This document shows positions 37,131 through 50,019 of a stretch of DNA of 64,000 nucleotides, piece after piece. The stretch is taken from contig JADCRB010000114.1 in NCBI GenBank assembly GCA_021464245.1, positions 620,001 through 684,000 of the forward strand. The letters are read 5' to 3'. This stretch comes from Carallia brachiata (taxonomy: Eukaryota; Streptophyta; Magnoliopsida; Malpighiales; Rhizophoraceae). The position numbers and the translations under genes are program-made. A model generated the notes under the pieces. It searched no databases, was not told the origin of the DNA, and saw nothing but the letters and a program-made list of their open reading frames with translations. The stretch's first letter is position 1. Each line of letters starts with the position of its first letter.

Positions 37131-37653
37131 TGAGTTTTTATATCATCTATCACCTTAGGGGTTACCTACCCTTCATTTCATTCATTTCTACACTTAAAAG
37201 AGTGGTTAGTAGTTGGAATTAAACAACTAAGAAAGAGGACGTATTAATATCTGACAAAGAGTTTTTTTAAAATTGACTATTTTTCCCTTTATATCGTAAA
37301 ATATGAAGTTATGAACAAGGGTAAAAGACATTACGCTGTACCAAAAAAAAAAAAAACAACTTTCCACAATTTGACTTTTGTTTTCACTACAAAAATAATC
37401 CAAAATGTCAACCTTTTTTCCAAGCAATTGGAGTCGTCCCAAAAGTGCTTCGCTTTTATTTTCAGCTGTGATCATATGGATGAATAGAGACTTCCAAAAA
37501 AAAAAAAATATATTTTTAATATATATGTTAGTTTTCCTCCTTTCTCCATAGAGACACAGTTTTGAGTACCAACGGCCCAATTGAAGAAAAGTTGGCAATG
37601 ACAATTCGGTTTCTCCAGTCAAGTTTGGTACGCTTTGTGTATGAGATAAGTAA

Positions 37654-37994
37654 CATTTTAGTCATAAACCTTTTCAATCTAATTCAATACTTTTTTTCTA
37701 TTTTGACTTCAATCATATAACTGCGGTTTTAATTCTAATTAAGTCCTAACTTGGATAAAATCGACTAATAGTGTATCTAACAGATATTTTCTCTTTATTT
37801 TCAATAGTGGAATTTATTTTTTTTTAATTGCATTTGTGTATTTCATTGGGTAACATACGTTTTTTCAACATTTTGACCTAATTCTGTCCAAGTTAGAACT
37901 TAATTAAAACTGAAATTATAATTATACGACTGAAGTAAAATAAAAAAATGTATAAAACTAGATGAAAAAATTCTAAAAAGTTTAGCACTAAAAT
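37654..37994. mobile_element. MITE-type foldback element (family B)
   Basis: The segment has inverted arms of about 115 bases. The left starts CATTTTAGTCATAAACCTTTT and the right, on the minus strand, starts CATTTTAGTGCTAAACTTTTT. Further inside, both carry TTTTAATT..AAGT(C/T)CTAACTTGGA. There is no coding capacity and I found no clear target-site duplication. Confidence 0.7.
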
Positions 37995-39105
37995 GAGGTT
38001 GATCTCCTTTGCATATTGTTTCTGCAAATTTGTTCTCTTATTCACATTATTTTTTTTAAAAGTTTATGGAAAAGTGAACATATTTCTATGTGATACAAGC
38101 AGATAAATCATAATTTTTGTAGGAAAGAATGCAAAATGTAACTAGGATGAGTATTGCATATTTTTATAATGAAAATTTAGCATTTATGGATCTTTGAGTG
38201 ATGAGTTGATGCCTGCTTGAATTGATGATTTATTTAGTCGACACTACAACTTAGATAAAAGACAAACAAGAAAAATTCAAGTTTTTTTTTTTGACCACAA
38301 GAAAAATTTAAGTTAAAAAAAGAAGAAAGAAAAGAAGAGGAAGGTATCTGAACATGATGATGCCCCGATGAAAGTGAACAGAAAGCTGAAGGTTTCTGAA
38401 GTAAAGTGAGTTCGGTGACTTTGGGTAAAGGTGGTCGGCGGTGGCTATGGAGGGTTTAAGCTTGAAGACGAACAGGAACGGAGAAAGGATTTTTTTTTTT
38501 TTTTTTTTGTTTTAAATCAAATCTGAATTTTTTATAAAAAATGTGAATTTTTTTTGCTGACATGTCAGATGACCTATTAACAATAATCTGTCGTGGCAGT
38601 TAACTACATCATATGTAGCGGAGATAACGGTCGTAAGCATAAAAGATGGACAGAAAAAAGTTGAAAAGTATAATTTAAAAAAAAATTGATAAAAGTAAAA
38701 CAGCAGAAACCATTAAATATAAAGAGTAAAATTTCGATTTAAAACTTTTTATCTAACATTTGATGTCAACATCAAAATTGAATGATAGAAGAAAATTTTT
38801 TAAGATTATGTGAAGATTTTTTTTTCTTTTCTGAGATATCCTAATTTAGACAAATTAATTTAAAAATAGAAACAATTCAAAAAGTTAAAAGTTTAAACCT
38901 TTCATATTTATTTTGCTTGTTATCCGAGTTTGTTTGTGTCAGTAAGATTGGTTTTTTAGAACATATTTTAATATTGCTTTGTAAATACTTCTTAACTTCT
39001 GTCTCTATCTATCCGCCTCCTTTCCCATTTCAATTGTTTTTCTTTTAAACTACAAACCTGCTGTTGAATTAGCATGCTGCTGTCATTTTGAACTTAAGAA
39101 TTTTA

Positions 39106-39470
39106 ATAGATTAATGTATAAAAATATCATTAATTTTGGTTAAATTAACAAATCTAATATTAATTTTAAAAAGTAATATTTTACTTTTTTTCAATTTTTT
39201 ATATAATAAATTTAACACAAAATAATTTTATATGAACAGAATCTGTTAATTTCGATGACAGATTTATACAAATATAACTGTTTCGATAATATGATAATTA
39301 TATAAATTAGTATTAGATTATCGAAACAGATAAATTCTATTTAAAAAATTTCACAGCATGATAACTTTATTACAAAAAATTTGAAAAAAGGATAAAATGT
39401 TACTTTTTAAAATTGATGTTAAATTTATTTATGTAAGCAAAAATTAATGATATTTTTTATAAATTAACCC
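39106..39470. mobile_element. MITE-type foldback element (family C)
   Basis: This 365-bp element has inverted arms of about 75 bases or more. The shared block is TATAAAAATATCATTAATTTT at both ends, then TTTTAAAAAGTAA.ATTTTA. A 7-bp direct repeat AATTTTA lies at 39099-39105 and 39471-39477. An inner second inverted pair (CTGTTTCGATAAT and ATTATCGAAACAG) is near 39279-39330. No coding capacity. Confidence 0.75.
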
Positions 39471-39731
39471 AATTTTAGTCCCACAACGTAAAAGTAGAGA
39501 ATTATGAAAGCATTCCTATTAAATGTTCAATTAATTATCCGATGACAACATAAAAGAACTAAATATATTGTTGGAAACTTGCTCAAAAAAAAAAATTGTT
39601 GGCCAAAGCAAAATGGCTGATTTGTTAGGTAGTTTTTGTAGCTGTCACATATGACATGACAAAAAAATTATATAACGTAGTTGACGAATTAGAAAAAAAT
39701 TATACGACGTGTCACAACAAATTATACGATC

Positions 39732-39777
39732 TATAACCAGCCATTAAAAATTAAAATTTTTTTAATGGCTGGTTATA
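39732..39777. repeat. Perfect 19-bp hairpin
   Basis: TATAACCAGCCATTAAAAA at 39732-39750 is the exact reverse complement of 39759-39777, with an 8-base AT loop. There is no nearby gene, and it may be a fossil of a small foldback element. Confidence 0.8.
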
Positions 39778-40949
39778 CCTCCTATAATTTCTTTTAACAT
39801 GTTAAATAATTTTTCATATTACATCATATATGATAATTAAAGAAATTTACTAAAGTTACAGGTATCTAATGGTGTCCTATATCGTTTGTATATGCATGAT
39901 GAACATGACAAAATTATGTACTTATTTTGGCGCTCCGCGAGACTTGTCTTTATTTTCATATCTTTATTTTCATATCTCGCCCATAGTAATCGACATTGTC
40001 CCAATTTGATACTATTGTGGCTTTTTTACCCTTCGTTTATACTGTTGCATAGAAAATTCCCAAATTAAAAAAAAAAAAATTTTAAAAACCAGAAGCTAAT
40101 TTTTGTGTAAGAAAGTTGAAGGTTGATTAAATAAAACAAAATTATAGCATACTGTTTTTCTTTTGATAGTAAAATGACTATTTGAAGAAAATTTGAGAAG
40201 TAAGAAAAAAAAATTGAAAGGTATTTTAGTTTAATGTTACCTATTAACAGTTGTCTTAATAAAAAAATAGTTCTGAACTTTCTTTTTTTATCAGTTACTT
40301 TTAGAAAGAATTTTCAGCAAACTTTAATTTAAAAAAAAAATACCAAACACTAATTTTCTCTTTTTTTGAAAAGCAGCAACAACTAAAACACTTTAAAAAT
40401 TAACTAAACACTCTCTAAAACTGGCGCAAAACTTCACATTTATTTCTCTTGTGAGACAATTTTAACCTCTTGTTGAGAATAGTTTTTTTGACAAAATTGG
40501 ACTGGCTACTCTTTTGGCAAGACCAGTTCTAATATCTACGTTAGCTTTGAAAATTGTTTTAGGAAATGTTGACCGAAAAAGAGTTTCGGGAATTCGTTGC
40601 TTTATTCACATTATTTTTCAAAAAAATAAAAGGCTTGTGAAAAGTAAACAATTTTTAAGTGATCCAACCACGGGTAACTGAGGCATGATTTTTGTATGAA
40701 AGACATAGTATATATGTTTGAATTGACCATGGTCAATTGTAATTGAACCCACGATATAGATCAAAATATTTATTTTATTTTTTAAATTATTTTATCCACA
40801 ACATCAAAATTTAACAACGAAATGTGTAGATATTGGAGGACATTAAAATCATCTACTATAGAGGGCTATTAATATCAAGTTTGGAAAATCATCTTTTTCT
40901 AACGTTCCACCTAAGTACATTTACTTTACAACAATTCACGCTTATAATT

Positions 40950-41315
40950 TTTTAGGGGTTTTTTTCATGTGAAACAAGTTTCATCTCTATGAAGCTAATT
41001 TTGCAAATCTATCTCTATTCACGCAAAACTGCACTGGATAGCAAGGATTAGCTAACTTCCCTTGTTTCACAAATGGTTTTGTATTGACATTCCGTTACAA
41101 AACTCAAGTAACTCACAATTGCTGGTTGATGTAGTGAAACAAGGTTTGTTCAATCTCGTGATAGCTAACATTATGAAAATGCATATCGAAGAATTTGATT
41201 GTTCATTCAAGAATCTTGTGTGGATTAATGATCTTTCTATACTTTTGTAATGGAAAGAAATTATAAATCAATCCCTACTAATCCCAACAATCTATTAGTT
41301 GCATCTACGCACGAT
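40950..41315. repeat. Diverged direct repeat, copy 2 (partner at 36780-37130)
   Basis: It has the same landmarks as copy 1, including GGTTTTGTATTGACATTCCG near 41074 and CCCTACTAATCCCAACAATC near 41272. Confidence 0.6.
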
Positions 41316-42419
41316 TACATATTATTGTACATACAAGACACAGAATCATACTCCTACTAAGTGCAATTGCCTTTCCTGCTATTCCATAGCTTTAGCTCAG
41401 CTGCTTGACGTTGTCACTTCGTTTATCTCTGCTAACAAACAACCACCATAATGGACTTAACTCTAAGATTCAAACCTGATTTCTTTAGATGGAATTGGAG
41501 GGTGATGATGGAGGGTGTGAGTAACAATAAGATGTCTCAAATTTCTTTACAGTATGAGAACACATTCTAGTGCCAAGATATATATTAATTCTCGAAGCTT
41601 TCTCCATGGAAAAATTATGGTTTTTGGTATTCTTTGAGCCAAAGATTGGAATGGTTGGCTTTATAACTATTTCGTCCATACTATACTGGAAGGCTGAAAT
41701 TTTAGAGTTATTAATGTCCGATGCAGTTAATTAAACTTTTCAGTCATAAAAAATTAAGCTTTATTATATATAATGTATCTAATATTATAAATATCAACTA
41801 ATTGACGATTACAGAAAGTTGTTCATCTTTGAGATCCCTCTATTCCAGTGTCTGATAGAGTGGAGTTTCTTTTTCTCTTAATTTTAGTGATTGATGGAAT
41901 TGAATTTACACATGTTGTCAACTTAAAGATCCTCCCTATTTGTTAAATTTTCAAATTGAATTGTGTTCAGAGGTTCTCTGTATTTTCAGGACTAATTTTG
42001 TGCAAAAATAAACCAAACACCTCCTTAAAAATTAAGGATCTGTTTGGATACTATCAATTTTTTGTTATTAATTTATATTCTCTATTGTTTTGTTTGTTGT
42101 TTGTTGTATTTACTGTCATCTGTTGTCCAATTTTATTTTTTGACAGTAATGATTATTTTGGAAAAGAAAAGACATGCACATGAAGTATCTTTTGTTAATC
42201 ATTCCTCACATGATCAAGCTACGAGTTAGGAAAATTGGCAAGTCAAAAAGTTTTGAAAGATGGCAAGTGCCCCTTAATTTAGGCTCTACCAGGAGCTTTG
42301 CATCCATCTTGCAATAACCCAATTTGAAATCATCCTATATATGATTTGAGGAGCAGAAAAATCTGGGCAACATGAAATTTTTTTTTTTTTTTTGGGCTCA
42401 AAATGGAAATTCATTTCAT

Positions 42420-43345
42420 TGCTAAGAAGCATCAGTGCAAAGCAGATTTACTAATGGTAGGGGAAGATGTGTCATCCCATCCAAGGGACAAGTTCTATTC
42501 TTCGCCTACCTAAATATCTGGTCAGCAACAAAATTAGCCCTACGACTAATACATTTGCAATGGCAGTCATACAATTGTGAAGGGATCCCTTTAATATCAA
42601 AGACGATAGAGCCTATCTCCGAGGGGAACTCTCTATTATGGCCTTGAACAGTGTTATATAGTAGTTCTAAACGGGGTATCAATATTTTTAATTCTAAACT
42701 TTTAAATTTTTTTACGTTTGAGTCCTAAACTTTTTGACATTTCATTTGAGTTCTAAACCTTTTGATTTCATATTACATTAGTCCTTTAAGTTACAAAAAG
42801 TAGTCAATCGATTAATAAATGAGTTTAACTTAATAAAAATCATTTAAAAAAGTTTAAATATGAATTAAATTTTTTTTCATCAACAAAATATACACATTAA
42901 ATATTTTTTTAATCAACAAATATACGAATTAAATAGGTAACATACATATTTTTGAGAGAAAAGACATTCAATTCATATATTTAATCTTTTTTTAAATAAT
43001 TTTTTGTAAAATTAAAATTATTTTTTAATAGATTGATCATTTTTGGTAAACAGAGAGACTGATTTGGTAGAAAATTAAAAGGATTAGGATTCAAATGAAA
43101 TGTTAAAAAAGTTTAGAACTCAAATATAAAAAACTTAAAAGTTTAAAGTAAAAATATTGATATCTGATTCTAAATCTGTTTCAATTATAGTCCTCGTTTG
43201 CCTCCACGCGTCTTCTCAAATACACAGCCTCACGCACTGCAAAGGCCTCAGCAATAAAGGGGGAGTAGGCTTTTGTTAAACATATTTGCCCTTCGACGAT
43301 TCTTCCATCACCATTTCTGCAGACAATATTCCTCACCATTGTCTA
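42420..43345 (-). mobile_element. Decayed LINE-type RNase H fragment, split by a MITE
   Basis: Two pieces on the minus strand make one plant RNase H-like (RVT_3) domain of the type found in non-LTR retrotransposons. The N-terminal half (about 43345-43195) reads RNGDGRIVEGQICLTKAY then SPFIAEAFAVREAV. The C-terminal half (about 42655-42420) reads FPSEIGSIVFDIKG, SRRANFVADQ and, at the end, LPLPLVNLLCTDAS. A 523-bp foldback element separates them (42663-43185). No reverse transcriptase or endonuclease part is nearby, so it is a 3' remnant. Confidence 0.7.
42663..43185. mobile_element. Foldback element nested in the LINE fragment
   Basis: The inverted arms are about 85 bases or more. The left carries TATCAATATTTTTAATTCTAAAC and the right, on the minus strand, TATCAATATTTTTACTTTAAAC. 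Both continue to GAGT(C/T)CTAAACTTTTT..ACATTTCATTTGA. TATAGT flanks at 42657-42662 and 43186-43191. It interrupts the RNase H domain, which shows the order of insertion. Confidence 0.75.
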
Positions 43346-44205
43346 ACTTATCATCACATTTTTTACACCCTAGAATATGTAAAAGAAATCACACTCAAAT
43401 TAAGAACCTAAATCAAACTAGACAATGATTCTCGTATAATTATATTTACTTGCAATCCAATATCATATGACGAAGTTGCTGATGGTGAATAACAATCAAA
43501 CCCCCCATGCAATAGTTGAATAAAAAACTGATAAGCTATGAGAAAATCTCCATGTCCTTCTCTAGAATAGTTTGCTTCTCATTTGGGTCCTAAAAAACTA
43601 ATAGTTCATCATGTTAAGTTTAAGTAACTTGAAATCATGAATCACTGAGCTACGAGGAGACAAACAAGAAAAACGACATAGGAAACTTCAAGATTCATTG
43701 GAGTCTAGGATTGAGCTTTACTTTCTTACAAATCCACTGCTTGGTGGGATAACATGACTTCAAAATACCCACACTTGCAAGCAATTGTCAAATTACTCCT
43801 CCTCTCAAATACCCATCTCACGACACAATCCCTAATTGTTCCTTCTTTTTTTTTTTTTTTGAAACTTCAAATTTTGGTCTCTATTGCAACCACATTGACT
43901 TTTTGCCACCTTTGCAAACTATCCCAGCCTCCATAATTGGTCATCCGCGACAGCAACTGGGTCATCGAGTTTCCACTTCTATCATCAAAACAGTATGTAA
44001 CATATCTTAATATAGGGTTTGTGAGTCTATGTTTGGTATGGGCATATTTTTCTTCTTTTTGGTTGAGATGTTTTCTTTACATTTTAATTCGTATGCTCGT
44101 TTTAGTGTTAGAGGTGTCAATTTTTTTTTTTTGATAACAAGAGATAAAAATAAAAATAAAAAACATCACTCAACCAACTCTTAAAAGAGTTCAAAACTAG
44201 CTGTC

Positions 44206-44272
44206 TCAAGGAACAACTACGTTTGTCATATCTCTAACCAACAACTACGCCTGTTATATCTCTAACCAACAA
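44206..44272. repeat. Tandem duplication, about 33-bp unit
   Basis: AACAACTACGTTTGTCATAT then CTCTAACC is followed directly by AACAACTACGCCTGTTATAT then CTCTAACC. Confidence 0.8.
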
Positions 44273-45293
44273 CTCATTTAGCCTGCCGGTGGATCTAAAC
44301 ATACACTAACTTCTCTCGTTCTGTACGTCCAAGGTTAGATAGGTAATCTGTACATATATTCTCTTCTCGTAGTGTATGCTGTAAATGACACTCTCATTGA
44401 CACTTTAAATAATAAGAACACTCAACTAAAAGAGGTCGGTTTCACTTTCAGTTAGTAAAAGAATTAAATTATGGAAATTCATCAAAAAGAAAAAAAGAAT
44501 TTGACTTTGAGAATTCCTTTCCTTGCAACGTTTTGGGTTGGATTGGGTCGGGTTGAAATCATTCTCTTTTTATCAATTTTTGTTGTTTATGTGTCGTAGC
44601 TTGATTGATTGCTTATATAGGTTTTGCATGGTTGGCTGCTTTCTTATGCTTGTGTATAATATGTATTAAGGTTTCTTTTTTTTTTTTATCCTCTATTTTT
44701 TTCTTGTAATTTTAGTTTTTTTTTTTTTTGCTTGCTTAACCCACAACCTCCTCTTAATACTTTTATGCATTTCAATTTTGCTTGATAAGGGGTTTTAATC
44801 ATTCATTTTAATGATCGAATTTCATAATTGCTGTTGCTGCCTTTGTGGAGGAAGGGGGGAGTGTGCTAGAAGCCATCCATGAAGATGACAACGTGGAAAG
44901 TATTAAAGCGTGAGATGCTTGATGTTGAAGAAAGAGAGCTTACTTAGAAGGCTCGATAATAGTTTTATTTGTTTTTTTTCCTTGAGCGGGTAAGAATATT
45001 TTAGACATTTTATGCTATTTTTAATGCTATTTTTATAATTAATGTGATTTTTTAACAGTTACTTAATGAAAAATATTTTTAGTTATTAGAGTATTTTATT
45101 AATATATTTTTAATAATTTTTAAAAATATAGTCTGTAAAATAAAAATATTTCATATACTTATAATTTAGAAATTAAATTTCCTGCTATGTACTAATAATT
45201 ATCCGTCACACGCTCCTCTGAACAGATTTTATTTTATGGAAAAAAAAACCTTACGACTGCTTAAATCTTTTTAGTCTTATTTATATTTTATTT

Positions 45294-45294
<1 letters not shown>

Positions 45295-45336
<42 letters not shown>
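45295..45336. repeat. (TTA)n microsatellite
   Basis: About 14 trinucleotide units lie some 235 bp upstream of the BCCIP start codon. The open frame through it (poly-Tyr) is an artefact. Confidence 0.95.
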
Positions 45337-45571
45337 CGGTTTGGTCCTTTCAATTCCATAAACCCAACGTTAGTCAATTTCGTTGGAAACAAGGGCCGAC
45401 CGTCCCCCTTCGCCGCTCCGTTTCCCTCTGTTTTCCCCCGCCACTTCCTTCGTTCCCTCCATCGTCCCCCTCCCTCTCGTCCGCTTGCTCCGTCGATTCT
45501 CTCCTCTGTCTGCAAACAAATTGAGATTTCTATCATCCCTTTAATACCCAAGAGCAATTTACAGATTAAGA

Positions 45572-48261
45572 ATGCCAAGAAGGCCAACGCCACGGCGGCG
45601 GCGGCGCAGATCGTTGCGATTTCGACCGGTGACTTTCTCCCGATTCTCTCGTTCAGTTGCTCTTGTTGCCTCGGCTTACATGAGTAAGCCCCAGATGCTT
45701 GACGCCAAGTTCCATGAATCTCTGCCCACCAGCTCTTCAGGTATTGTCCTCTGAGCACAATTTCCTTTACAAATTCAAGATTTGATTTTTTTTACTTTTA
45801 TTGTTTTTGTTTTGTTTTAAGCTGAACCCATCTCGTTGTTATGTTCAGGGAATGGATTTATGAAGCAGAATGTGGAGGAAAAGATTGAACATGCTGAATC
45901 CTCTGAAAGGAGGAGTTTGAGGTGAGCAACTTACCAAAATCTCAATTAGAAAAAATAAGTGGCTCACTCGGGCACATGTGAGCACAAAACGCACGCAGAA
46001 ATATGTGTTATTGGATGATTGAATTGAAAAAAAAAAAAACAAATGAGATCAGCTCTTAGATCGTCTTAGATGACATTAGATAGACTGCATGCTCACTTAC
46101 GCAATGTAGTGGTGCTTAATCTCCATTTGTTCATTTTTTATTAGTTTGATTTTATGCTTTAATGGGATTTTTTTTTTTTTCCTTTTTTGGTTTCCAGGGA
46201 GTTGTGCAAGCGGATTTTGCTTTCTTTGATCCGAAGCAGGACGATTTTCATGGAGTGAAGATCTTGCTGCAGATACCTTGATAATGAGCAGTGGGATTTA
46301 AGTGATTTTGTAGACTTGATTCTGGGACAGACAACGGTGGGCACTGTTGTTAAAGTAGAGGATGATGAAGATGAGGGACTTTTCTCTGTTGTTACAGCCC
46401 TCAACTTGGGGAGATATAAGGCAAGAACATTACATTTTGTTATCTTTTCCTTTCATATCTGCACACCCTGTTTGAATTGATGTGAATATTACCTGTGCTG
46501 ACCAATTTGTATGTTGTGGAGATCAAAGTTTTGCCCTTTGCATTATTTGGGATGGGAAATTCAAATGCTTGTGGGATTACAAGAAGAATTTACTCACTTT
46601 TTTAAGGAACTGAAAATCTTATTTAGACATATACTCATCCTACTGTCTTCTGGGACTTAACTGCTTACTGGATTGATTGATATTAAAACATCTGAAGATT
46701 TCAATTCTGATTCTTTGTACTAAACAAGCATGATTGAAAATAACTCCCAAACATGAACCCTACTCAGAACCTGGCTACAAGTTCTTTTTCATGTTGATCC
46801 TGTCATACTTAGGCATGCAGCAAATTACCTTTTTGAGCATTTTGCTATTCTTCTGTTCTGAATATAATACATATATCTTCAGTGATTATTAGTTGATGCA
46901 CGGTTACAGCAATTTTTAGTTGAAAGGCTTTCATATGTTATATCTCACTTCTGCTGCCTAAAAACAGATGAAATTGTTCTTACCAGGATCATAAATCTAT
47001 TAAGGAGGTGAAGAATTTCCTCCTCAAAGTGTGTTGGGATAAAAACCTAATTGATAATTTGAGGTTACTTTTGGGTGATCAAGCACACAACGTGGGTCTT
47101 TTGGTCTCTCAGTGTGTGGTTAATCTTCCTCCCCAGCTTTTGCCACCTCTATATGATGCCCTTTTTGATGAGGTCTTATGGGCCACAGAAGATGAGGTGA
47201 GATCAAAATGTCATATATCATGGGTGACCTTATTAGATACCTGCTGGAAGCATCTTTGCTTACTTGGCTAAAATTTTCCTTTTCATTGTTAACAGCCAAC
47301 AGAGGAGCTCCGAAAATCCTTCTGCTTCAAGTCCTATTTGCTGGTTAGTAAAATATACAAGGTATGCAATTCTAGGATCTTGGTTGCGTTCTTCATACTT
47401 GTCTGTTTGTTCCATTATGATCTGTTGTAATCAACAATTTGTTATCAATCTCTCTCTAACTCTCACACTCACAATACTGCAGCACAAGAATGCAGACAGT
47501 AGAAAGAAGCAAAGCAGTCATGCTGATGAAGAATAATATATGTTAACCCTGAAGATGAAATTTTTCACAAGGTGCTCTACTCGGTTTATTCTACAATGTG
47601 CAATATGTGGTGTTCCCTACTTTCACTAATTGAATTTGTTTTAATTCATTTCAGCTCTGTTCATGGTCTTTCATTTTTCCCCGGCATACTGACCAAGTTA
47701 CAAGTCATGAGGTAAGTAGTTGCGGTTTCAAGAAGATTCTTTCAATTAACTTGATATTTCTTATAAGATTGCTTCAACCTGTATACTTTTGGTCTCTTGG
47801 TGTTATTCATGTTTCGTTCACCCGTTAAAGTTGGTCTGTCTTTTTTTGCTAGTTTTTGTTTTTTGAGTTGTGCATTTTGTAAGATGGTTGTCTTCCTTCC
47901 TCGTACTTCTTATCAATGTTTTTCTCAAATGACATACACATATTTCTCATTTTTTCTTTATTGAGCAAAGTTGTGCACAACATAGTTTCCGCATGAGTTT
48001 CCTACTAAAACAACTTCGAACTGTCTCCACCGAAATATTTTCTTTTCTTGTTGCAATGATGCTCCATCTCCACAAGTTTATTATGGTTTGCACTAATTGT
48101 GTACTGTGTCTGCATCAATTAATTGTGCCATTTACTGTTCTTATTTTTGTTTGATTATGCAGCTAAAAAATTACTGGTCAATGGGTTTAGTTATGGCTGT
48201 TGAGGCAAACAAAATCTCTGAATTCCGAGATCGGCTGCACTCTTTGATTGATGAATCCTAA
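45572..48261 (+). CDS. BCCIP: BCCIP family protein (three frame breaks)
   Basis: This is the plant homolog of BCCIP, which in animals binds BRCA2 and p21; the yeast relative Bcp1 is a nuclear chaperone for ribosomal protein uL14. Eight exons: 45572-45740, 45849-45921, 46198-46420, 46987-47196, 47296-47361, 47483-47571, 47655-47711 and 48163-48261, about 329 residues. The N-terminus is basic (MPRRPTPRRRRRR). Family blocks are VVQADFAFFDPK, VGTVVKVEDDEDEG, LLPPLYDALFDEV and the C-terminal YWSMGLVMAVEANKISEFR. It resembles Arabidopsis At2g44510. Exon 2 lacks one base (about 45910), exon 3 two (about 46273) and exon 6 one (about 47534). Adding those makes every exon agree in phase, so sequence error is more likely than decay. 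Intron 3 begins with GC (AAG|GCAAGA). A second copy of the last exon lies at 50766. Confidence 0.9.
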
Positions 48262-50019
48262 AACCCTTGTAAAAGTGCAACTTTTAGTTTAGTACTCTGT
48301 CAAGTTCTTCAGCTCGACTTCCTGCTTAAATGCGCATTGCAATTTTGGCAACTCATTCAAATAAGACTCGAACTTGAGACCTTTAGCCTTAGAAACAATT
48401 TTAGTACCAGTGAGCTATTGCTCATTGGTCTATGTTCATTTTGTTCTAGCCTCTTGTCCTGGGTTTTTGATGGGCCTTTTTCTGGCTCTTTCACTCAAAC
48501 GTTCACTGGGGCTTATATTTGGTAGGTAACACCACTAGACACTCAATTTGTTTAACTTCCTTCTTTCTTTCTCCTTTTTTTTTTTTCAGTCCGCTCTAAA
48601 ATTTTAATGTGCTGCTGGTGGATGGTGGTCCATCCTTGCAGCAAATGAGCTTATTGAGTTTTCAAGTAGAAGTTGCTTGTCATAGAACATTGCATTGGTT
48701 TTGGTTTTTGGCATACGTGACTAATCATAGTCTGATTGAATTGTTGTAAGTTTATCTTATTGTTTATTTTTTATAGCTTCAATTGTTTTTCTCATTTCTT
48801 GCTTTTTGTAATTAGCTGAAAAAGCCAGTGGATTTAGACTTGAAGAGATCATTCTTTTTCCTTTATTTTGATACTGAGTCATTGGCAATGAAAGGAACCG
48901 TGAAATTGTTTTAACTATTGCATGGAAATGCTTCTTAAAAAAAAAAAAAAATCCATTTGATGTAAATGGCTGCATCATGCCAGAATCTCGCCAACAGTAG
49001 TGTAAAATAATTCCAACTGGATTAGTTTGGATTAGTTTTTATCATTTTTAGATTATCAAGGAAGAGACAACGACATAAGGTAAGGATACAATAGAAAAAA
49101 TTTCTAAAAGGTAAAATATTAAATTTTATATAATATCTTCTATATTAGTATAAAAAACCTCTTTTATCTTATTTAAAATTACGAAAACGATTGACTTTGA
49201 TTTCTTTCTACCATGTCTACATATTTTGTTTGTATTGGCGTTAAAAATCAAAGGGAATAATGGAGTGTTGGTCATTAAATTAAAATTGTGAATCACGAAG
49301 AGATGAATATATGAAACATAATGAAAATTTTTTTAAAAAAGACATAACAAATTGAAATTAAAATCTTTCTTTATATGCCTCATTAGTGGAGAAAATAATA
49401 GAAATTATTTTTTAGAGGAAAACATAAATAAGAAAACAAAAAATATAGATGAGACTAGTTTGTATTTGCCTCCATTAGTTGAGACAATGATAAAAGTTAT
49501 TTTTTTTTTAGGACATAAATAAGAAAACAAAAATATAGTTGAGAAGAATTTGTATTGCAGTTGCACAAAGAGATAGGAGTTGAACAATGTTGAAGAAGAT
49601 ATTGATGTATAGCAGTTTGTCAGTGGGATTGGTAGTGAATGAGAGGTTTTAGGTTAAGGATTGTGCATGCGACATTTACTTTTTACCTTCTTTTTTATAA
49701 TAGCTAAATGTGTTTTTATTTTTTTTTTTTTGGTGATTGTAAAAGAAAAAGCAGAAGGTGATTGTCCGTAATTAAGCCCCTTAAGTTAATAGAGGAAGGA
49801 GGTATTGATGGTCAATAATTAATTTTATTTAATGATAATTTGACCGGTTAAATAATTTTTAATAGTAATTATGACAATTAAAGACAAATAAAATGTTTGA
49901 AAATTATTTTGCGGCAGTTATTTAGGAAATCAAAGTGTTTTGACTATTAGATTAATTTTTTTATGGCAATTAAGAGATTTCGTTTATGAAAATTATTTAT
50001 GGAAAACAAAATTTATTGA
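48262..50019. other. Spacer downstream of BCCIP
   Basis: It starts with the BCCIP 3' untranslated region. Positions 48345-48430 on the minus strand contain tRNA-like boxes (AGCTCACTGGTAC and AGTTCGAGTCTTA), possibly a SINE. The rest is AT-rich and I see no gene. Confidence 0.45.

Larger units (their letters stand above)
35911..45571. other. Gene-poor repeat region
   Basis: No gene is seen over about 9.7 kb. It contains three foldback elements (37654-37994, 39106-39470, 42663-43185), a decayed LINE RNase H piece (42420-43345), a hairpin (39732-39777), two copies of a diverged direct repeat (about 36780-37130 and 40950-41315), tandem duplications at 36460-36585 and 44206-44272, and a TTA microsatellite at 45295-45336 close to the BCCIP promoter. 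Confidence 0.5.

Noticed and set aside
36780..41315. LTR retrotransposon bounded by the direct repeats
   Set aside because: No gag, protease, integrase or reverse transcriptase between them, no TG..CA ends or primer-binding site seen, and the repeats are strongly diverged.
45292..45758. Poly-Tyr plus-strand frame and a 141-codon minus-strand frame
   Set aside because: The first runs through the TTA microsatellite and 5' leader; the second is antisense to BCCIP exon 1.
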